This document shows positions 6,669 to 10,679 of a stretch of 10,679 nt of DNA, one piece after another. The position numbers and the translations under genes are program-made. How positions within the stretch are numbered: the stretch's first letter is position 1; each line of letters begins with the position of its first letter. Source of the DNA: a bacterium (GTDB lineage: Bacteria > Patescibacteriota > Patescibacteriia > JAACEG01); the NCBI GenBank assembly GCA_027040785.1, contig JALULG010000086.1, forward strand, positions 1-10,679, read 5' to 3'. The notes under the pieces were generated by a model that saw only the letters and a program-made list of their open reading frames with translations, searched no databases and was not told the DNA's origin.

Positions 6669-6696
6669 ATAATATCAAAAAAAGAAAAAATGTCAA
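6669..6696 (-). promoter_or_regulatory. Promoter of the T-box/zinc-ribbon transcript
   Basis: Read on the minus strand, TTGACA (plus 6691-6696) and TATTAT (plus 6669-6674) are separated by 16 bases. Transcription would begin near 6662, giving a leader of about 270 bases to the terminator, a normal T-box length. Confidence 0.75.
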
Positions 6697-6718
6697 GAAA
6701 AGTGCTGAATTTCCTCTT

Positions 6719-6904
6719 GTCATGCTGAACTTGTTTCAGCATCTCGGGAGGAACAGTAAAAACTATTTAATTATGAGATTCTGAACTAAATTCAGAATGA
6801 CAGTAGAGGGAATACGAGACCCTGAAATATTCAGGGTAACATATGGTTCTCTCTGTTACGTTGAATCTTTTTCTTGTCACCCTGAATTTATTTCAGGGTC
6901 TCAG
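6719..6904. repeat. Second cluster of palindromic hairpin repeats (four copies)
   Basis: Four copies of the same element as in the 1228-1506 cluster lie in the gap before the MFS gene: 6719-6746 (forward, stem ATGCTGAA), 6775-6803 (reverse, ATTCTGAA), 6815-6840 (reverse, ACCCTGAA) and 6875-6904 (forward, ACCCTGAA). All four have perfect 8-base stems. The last copy matches the copy at 1322-1350 over 28 bases, loop included. A degenerate half-copy may sit around 6853-6867. Between 6905 and 6976 the sequence is plain A/T-rich DNA, with a weak extended -10 candidate (TG at 6949-6950, TAATAT at 6952-6957) lacking a clear -35, which might serve the MFS gene. Confidence 0.85.
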
Positions 6905-6976
6905 AATTTATAATTTTCCCCCTAAAACTTTTTAATTTTAAAATAAAATGTTAATATAAAAAAGTAAAATAAATTT

Positions 6977-8200
6977 ATGAAGAAAATTTTAACGACTTTA
7001 AATAAAGAGAGGGTAGAAATTTTGAGCACTATTTCTTTTTTGCTTGGTTTTTCCGGAGCTTTACTTTTTTATATTATTTCTTTTTATTTTAAAGAGGTTT
7101 TTCAAACAGATAATGTTGGGATTTTTTTCTTATTTTCTTATTTGGTTCTTTTGGTGATTATTTTGCATCTACATAAAATAATCGCTTTTTGGGGAAAAGC
7201 GAAAATTTTTTATTTTACTTTAATTTTTCGTCTTTTTTTAAGTTTAATTTTAGCTTTTTTAGAACCATCTTATTTAAGCGTTTTTTTCTTGGTTTTGTTT
7301 ATTATCTCGGAAGGAGTTGTTTGGATTCTTTTGGATATTTTATTGGAAAGTTTTTCCACTGATAATCGTTCCGGTAGAATCAGGGGATTGTATTTGGCGG
7401 TAGCCAATACCGGCTTTATTTTGGGTCCGTTTTTATCTGTAAAAATTTTAAATCAATTCGGTTTTCAGGGAGTTTTTTTAGCGGTATTTTGTGTTCAGTT
7501 TTTGGTTTTTGCAATTTCTTTGATGAATTTTCGGGGTCTAAATCATGATTATCATCGTCAGGAAACCGTTGTGGAAATGTTAAAGCGGGTTATTAAGAAA
7601 AAAGATATTTTGCGAATTTATTATATTGCTTTTGTTTTGGAATTTTTTTACGCTTTAATGGTGATTTATACTCCTTTGTATTTATTGGAAAAAGGATTGT
7701 CTTGGAATGAAATCGGGATTATTTTTTCTTTTATGTTGACCCCGTTTATTCTCTTGCAATATCCGGCCGGTGTTTTGGCTGATAAAAAGTTTGGCGAAAG
7801 AGAGCTTTTAATTTTTGCCATTTTGGTGATGGGTGTTTCTACTTTGTCAATTATTTTAATTTCTTCAATAAATATTTTAATTTGGATTATTGTTCTTTTC
7901 TCCACTCGCGTGGGAGCTTCTTTAATTGAAATATTAAGAGATTCTTATTTTTATAAAAAAGTTGACGCTCAAGATGTTGATATAATTGATTTTTTTAGAA
8001 CTTCAAAACCGATCGCTTATATTTTGGCAACCGGTATTGCCACTTTAATTTTATTGTATTCTTCAATGAATATGGTTTTTTTAATAACCGCGACGGTAGT
8101 TTTGATTGCTTTGTGGCCGGCGTTTAAATTGAAAGATAATATTGCCGAAGCTGAACTTATCAATAAAAAAAGGAAGGTAAAACCTTCCTTGAAAAAGTAA
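6977..8200 (+). CDS. Major facilitator superfamily transporter
   Basis: This 407-residue membrane protein has about 12 hydrophobic segments in two halves joined by a hydrophilic loop (about residues 185-215, HDYHRQETVVEMLKRVIKKKD), the MFS layout. The loop between helices 8 and 9 carries a good motif A, G265-V-L-A-D269-K-K-F-G-E-R275. In helix 5, G146-F-I-L-G150-P151 resembles the antiporter-associated motif C of drug exporters. The cytoplasmic tail is short and lysine-rich. The substrate is unknown; a drug or metabolite exporter is possible, but motif C alone is weak evidence. No SD precedes the ATG, and any promoter is weak. It ends 1 base before the stop of the convergent gene at 8202. Its final codons double as the terminator of that gene (8165-8190). 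Confidence 0.85.
   Translation: MKKILTTLNKERVEILSTISFLLGFSGALLFYIISFYFKEVFQTDNVGIFFLFSYLVLLVIILHLHKIIAFWGKAKIFYFTLIFRLFLSLILAFLEPSYLSVFFLVLFIISEGVVWILLDILLESFSTDNRSGRIRGLYLAVANTGFILGPFLSVKILNQFGFQGVFLAVFCVQFLVFAISLMNFRGLNHDYHRQETVVEMLKRVIKKKDILRIYYIAFVLEFFYALMVIYTPLYLLEKGLSWNEIGIIFSFMLTPFILLQYPAGVLADKKFGERELLIFAILVMGVSTLSIILISSINILIWIIVLFSTRVGASLIEILRDSYFYKKVDAQDVDIIDFFRTSKPIAYILATGIATLILLYSSMNMVFLITATVVLIALWPAFKLKDNIAEAELINKKRKVKPSLKK
8165..8190 (-). terminator. Terminator of the 141-residue gene, inside the MFS coding end
   Basis: AAGGAAGGT at 8170-8178 pairs perfectly with ACCTTCCTT at 8182-8190 around AAA. On the minus strand it is followed by a T run (plus A residues 8165-8171). It therefore terminates the minus-strand gene ending at 8202, although its bases encode part of the MFS tail KKRKVKPSLKK. 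Confidence 0.8.
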
Positions 8201-8201
8201 A

Positions 8202-8627
8202 TTATTCATCAAAAAGTCTTTTGTAAAGACTTTTTCTGGAAAAAAATACAAAAGGGATTTCAATATAATTTTTCCCATCTTTATCTTTTTTAAAAATTAA
8301 AATGAATTCCTCAAATTTCCCCCCTTTTTTGATTTTAATAATTTGTCGATCCCGAGGAGTGAGTAAACCGTTTCCATAACAGGTATTTTTTTTGGAAATC
8401 ATTTCTCTTAGGATGTAGGAACTGTCCCAGAGATCTTCAATAGCTATTTGCCCCTTTATTTCAATAACCGGTTTATTTTCCTTTACGGTAAAAACCAGTT
8501 TTTCAATTTTTACTTTCCCTATTAGTTTTTCTAGAAAATCATTAAAATTTAAGGGAATTTCGATAGTCTTATAAAGATGTTCTTCGGTTATAAAAGGGAT
8601 GGCCTTAGTATCAATTTTGTTTATCAT
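8202..8627 (-). CDS. Conserved-looking 141-residue soluble protein, function unknown
   Basis: This protein is rich in lysine, glutamate and isoleucine and shows alternating hydrophobic patterns typical of mixed alpha/beta folds, such as KIEKLVFTVKENKPVIEIKG and FEEFILIFKKDKDGKNYIEIPFVFF. There is no signal peptide, membrane segment or cysteine motif (a single Cys in NTCYGNG). The start at 8627 is supported by AGGAGG (plus 8636-8641), 8 bases upstream, and a good promoter further up, so it is very probably a real gene. The stretch TPRDRQIIKIKKGGKFEEF could be a surface loop. It is divergent from glmS and convergent with the MFS gene, so it stands alone as a single-gene transcript with its own promoter and terminator. 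I do not recognise the family. Confidence 0.75.
   Translation of the reverse strand: MINKIDTKAIPFITEEHLYKTIEIPLNFNDFLEKLIGKVKIEKLVFTVKENKPVIEIKGQIAIEDLWDSSYILREMISKKNTCYGNGLLTPRDRQIIKIKKGGKFEEFILIFKKDKDGKNYIEIPFVFFSRKSLYKRLFDE
8211..8235 (+). terminator. Terminator of the MFS gene, inside the convergent coding end
   Basis: A perfect 11-base inverted repeat, AAAAAGTCTTT at 8211-8221 and AAAGACTTTTT at 8225-8235 with loop TGT, lies 10 bases past the MFS stop. The T-rich right arm can act as the U tract. The element is nearly symmetric, so it could work both ways. It lies within the last codons (KSLYKRLFDE) of the minus-strand gene. Confidence 0.6.
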
Positions 8628-8671
8628 CTTAATATCCTCCTGATAAAATTTAAGGTTCGTTTAATTTTTTA

Positions 8672-8700
8672 AAAATACCAAAATTATTTTTAAAAGTCAA
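8672..8700 (-). promoter_or_regulatory. Promoter of the 141-residue gene
   Basis: On the minus strand TTGACT (plus 8695-8700) is followed by a 17-base spacer and TATTTT (plus 8672-8677), with TGG directly before the -10 giving the extended -10 motif. The start would be about 40 bases before the ATG at 8627, leaving room for the SD. Confidence 0.65.
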
Positions 8701-8725
8701 TTTAATTATTTAAATTTATAAATTT

Positions 8726-10570
8726 ATGTGTGGAATAGTCGGTTATATTGGTAAAAGAAAAGCTTTACCAATTTTATTAAACGGTTTAAAGCGATTGGAA
8801 TATCGTGGTTATGATTCAGCCGGTGTAATTACTTTGGATCAAAAAAATTTTTTTATTGAAAAAGAAGTGGGAAAAATTAAAAACCTGGAAGAAAAGATAA
8901 ATAAAGAGTTTGGAGAGGTAGACCGTATAGACGGCAATGTAGGCATTGCCCATACGCGTTGGGCTACTCACGGTGAGTCAAGTGTGAAAAATGCTCATCC
9001 GCATAAAGATTGCTCGGGAAAATTTTGGTTGGTTCATAACGGAATTATTGAAAATTATAATGAATTGAAAAGTTTTTTGGAAAAAAGAGGCCATAAATTT
9101 ATTTCAGATACGGATACGGAAGTTTTAGCTCATTTGGTGGAAGAAAATTATCAAGGTAATTTGTTAAAAGCATTGGAAACGGCTTTGAAAAAAGTGGAAG
9201 GAACTTATGGAATAGTTTTGGTATCTAAAAACGAACCTGATAAATTGATTGTGGCACGCAAAGGAAGTCCTCTTTTGATCGGGGTTGGTAAGGATGAGAT
9301 TATTGTGGCATCGGATGTTTCAGCTATTATTTCTTATACCGACAAGGTTGTTTATTTAAACGATGGTGAAATAGCTGAAATTAAAAAAGATAATTTTAAA
9401 ATTTTTAATAATATTAAAAAAGAAGAAGTTGCCAAAAAAATAAACAAAATAACTTGGGATATAAAAGAGATTGAAAAATCCGGTTTTGACCATTTTATGT
9501 TGAAAGAAATTTTTGAGCAGAAAGAAGTTTTTTTAAACGCCATAAAAGGCAGGCTTTTGTTTTCCGAAGGAAAAGCAAAATTGGGCGGTTTGGATCTTGT
9601 TGCCGATAAAATAAGGAAAATCAAACGTTTGATAATTATTGGTTGTGGGAGCGCTTATAATGCCGGTGTGGTCGGTGAATATTTGATTGAAAATTTGGCC
9701 GGTATTCCGGTGGAACTTGAATATGCTTCCGAGTTTCGTTACCGAAATTCCGTTTTGGAAGACGGGGTGGCTATTTTGGCAATTTCTCAATCGGGAGAAA
9801 CAGCTGATACTTTGGCAGCCATTAGAGAAGCAAAAGAAAAAGGTGTTTTAACTTTGGGAATAGTTAATGTGGTCGGTTCTACCATTTCTCGTGAAGTTGA
9901 TGCCGGCATCTATAATCATGCCGGACCGGAAATTTCAGTCGCCTCCACCAAGGTTTTTATGTCGCAAGTGGCGGTTTTGGTTTTAATGGCGTTATACTTG
10001 GGAAGGCAAAGAAAGATGTCTTTATCGCAAGGTCGGGAAATTATTGATGAATTGCAAAATTTGCCGAAAAAAATTGATAAAGTTTTGACTCTTAATGATG
10101 AGATAAAAAAAATCGCCCAAAAATATTTTTCAATGAAGAATTTTGCTTTTTTGGGCAGAACTTATAATGAACCATTGGCTTTTGAAGGAGCTTTAAAATT
10201 AAAAGAACTTTCTTATATTCATGCCGAAGGATTTCCTTCCGGAGAAATGAAGCACGGACCAATTGCAATGATAGATAAAAATTTTCCTTGTTTTTTTATT
10301 GCTCCGAATGATAGTGTTTTTAAGAAAAATTTAAGCAATATGGAGGAAATAAAATCCAGACAAGGAAAAATAATCGCCATTTCAAATAAAAAAGATAAAA
10401 AATTGGAAAAAATAATTGACGACTTGATAATTATTCCAAAAACAAAAGAATATTTAAATCCAATTTTGGCTCTTATTCCTTTGCAATTATTTGCTTATCA
10501 TATGGCGGTTTTAAATAAAAAAGATGTAGATAAACCGAGAAATTTAGCCAAATCCGTGACGGTTGAATAG
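8726..10570 (+). CDS. glmS: Glutamine--fructose-6-phosphate aminotransferase (isomerizing)
   Basis: GlmS makes glucosamine-6-phosphate from fructose-6-phosphate and glutamine, the entry to UDP-GlcNAc and peptidoglycan, in the cytoplasm. The 614 residues match the family length (609 in E. coli). The glutaminase domain (about 1-225) starts MCGIVGYIG, with Cys2 as the N-terminal nucleophile after Met removal, then HTRWATHG at 76-83, HNGIIENY and SDTDTEV. The first SIS domain has CGSAYNAG from C307, EFRYR and SQSGET at 354-359, then STK at 407-409. The second SIS domain has LAFEGALKLKELSYIHAEGF and GEMKHGP. It ends with the typical AKSVTVE, with K609 as the family's C-terminal lysine. The usual CGTS is CGSA here, a variation in the sugar-phosphate loop that I expect to be tolerated. 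No SD precedes the ATG, and no glmS ribozyme is recognised in the 98-base gap upstream. Confidence 0.97.
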   Translation: MCGIVGYIGKRKALPILLNGLKRLEYRGYDSAGVITLDQKNFFIEKEVGKIKNLEEKINKEFGEVDRIDGNVGIAHTRWATHGESSVKNAHPHKDCSGKFWLVHNGIIENYNELKSFLEKRGHKFISDTDTEVLAHLVEENYQGNLLKALETALKKVEGTYGIVLVSKNEPDKLIVARKGSPLLIGVGKDEIIVASDVSAIISYTDKVVYLNDGEIAEIKKDNFKIFNNIKKEEVAKKINKITWDIKEIEKSGFDHFMLKEIFEQKEVFLNAIKGRLLFSEGKAKLGGLDLVADKIRKIKRLIIIGCGSAYNAGVVGEYLIENLAGIPVELEYASEFRYRNSVLEDGVAILAISQSGETADTLAAIREAKEKGVLTLGIVNVVGSTISREVDAGIYNHAGPEISVASTKVFMSQVAVLVLMALYLGRQRKMSLSQGREIIDELQNLPKKIDKVLTLNDEIKKIAQKYFSMKNFAFLGRTYNEPLAFEGALKLKELSYIHAEGFPSGEMKHGPIAMIDKNFPCFFIAPNDSVFKKNLSNMEEIKSRQGKIIAISNKKDKKLEKIIDDLIIIPKTKEYLNPILALIPLQLFAYHMAVLNKKDVDKPRNLAKSVTVE

Positions 10571-10616
10571 TTTTCTGAAAATAAATATTTATTTTGACGT
10601 TTAAAGATACTTATAT

Positions 10617-10648
10617 AAAACAGAGAGATTAAAAATCTCTCTGTTTTT
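10617..10648 (+). terminator. Rho-independent terminator after glmS
   Basis: CAGAGAGATT at 10621-10630 pairs perfectly with AATCTCTCTG at 10634-10643 around AAA. AAAA/TTTT extends the stem, and T residues run to 10648. It lies about 50 bases after the glmS stop; the gap shows no gene. Confidence 0.88.
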
Positions 10649-10668
10649 ATGTTTAATGGTTTTATCTA

Positions 10669-10674
10669 TTGACA
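10669..10674 (+). promoter_or_regulatory. Possible -35 box of a promoter cut by the window end
   Basis: TTGACA at 10669-10674 lies downstream of the glmS terminator and may be the -35 of the next transcription unit. The -10 would fall beyond the window, so this is only a partial match. Confidence 0.3.
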
Positions 10675-10679
10675 AAAAT

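Noticed and set aside
8628..8725. glmS ribozyme upstream of glmS
   Set aside because: The gap is only 98 bases of A/T-rich sequence containing the divergent promoter, too short and without the ribozyme's G/C-rich core.
10594..10617. Promoter TTGACG with TATATA after glmS
   Set aside because: The spacing is only about 12 bases, too short for a functional sigma-70-type promoter, and a terminator follows directly.
1..10679. UGA recoded to glycine, as in Gracilibacteria and SR1
   Set aside because: UGA ends the ABC permease, the ATPase and the zinc-ribbon gene at sensible lengths next to terminators, promoters or following genes, and no in-frame UGA is needed inside a conserved motif.

Overview
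The window looks like a chromosomal segment from a low-GC, fast-evolving bacterium, most plausibly a Patescibacteria (Candidate Phyla Radiation, Parcubacteria-like) genome. This placement is an inference. It rests on the very A/T-rich coding sequence, several genes with no Shine-Dalgarno (SD) sequence beside others with a strong one, clusters of short palindromic repeats between genes, and many small proteins of unknown function. UGA appears to act as a normal stop: reading it that way ends each recognisable family at its expected length. A low-GC Gram-positive host cannot be excluded, especially as there is a T-box leader.

Layout. (i) 1-1211: an ABC-2 type permease (DUF990-like), probably the distal part of an ABC exporter operon that starts outside the window, followed by a small four-helix membrane protein. 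(ii) 1212-1580: a cluster of six hairpin repeats and an extended -10 promoter. (iii) 1581-5295: a probable two-gene cation-transport operon, a CPA2-type cation:proton antiporter overlapping a P2A-type (Ca2+-like) P-type ATPase. (iv) 5292-6070: a perfect-consensus promoter drives two tandem paralogous small proteins, each with two CxxC pairs, closed by a terminator. (v) 6125-6700, minus strand: promoter, T-box riboswitch with its terminator, a 60-residue zinc-ribbon protein, and a final terminator. (vi) 6701-6976: four more hairpin repeats. (vii) 6977-8627: an MFS transporter converging on an unknown 141-residue protein, with each terminator lying inside the other gene's coding sequence. (viii) 8726-10643: glmS (glucosamine-6-phosphate synthase) and its terminator.

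How it fits together. Most of the window concerns membrane transport (ABC export, cation/proton exchange, cation pumping, MFS) plus entry into amino-sugar and peptidoglycan synthesis through GlmS. The most unusual parts are the self-contained T-box/zinc-ribbon unit, where an uncharged-tRNA sensor appears to control one 60-residue protein, and the two-CxxC paralogue operon with a textbook promoter. The hairpin repeats show compensatory changes in their stems, which suggests the structure itself is under selection or is a mobilisation signal.
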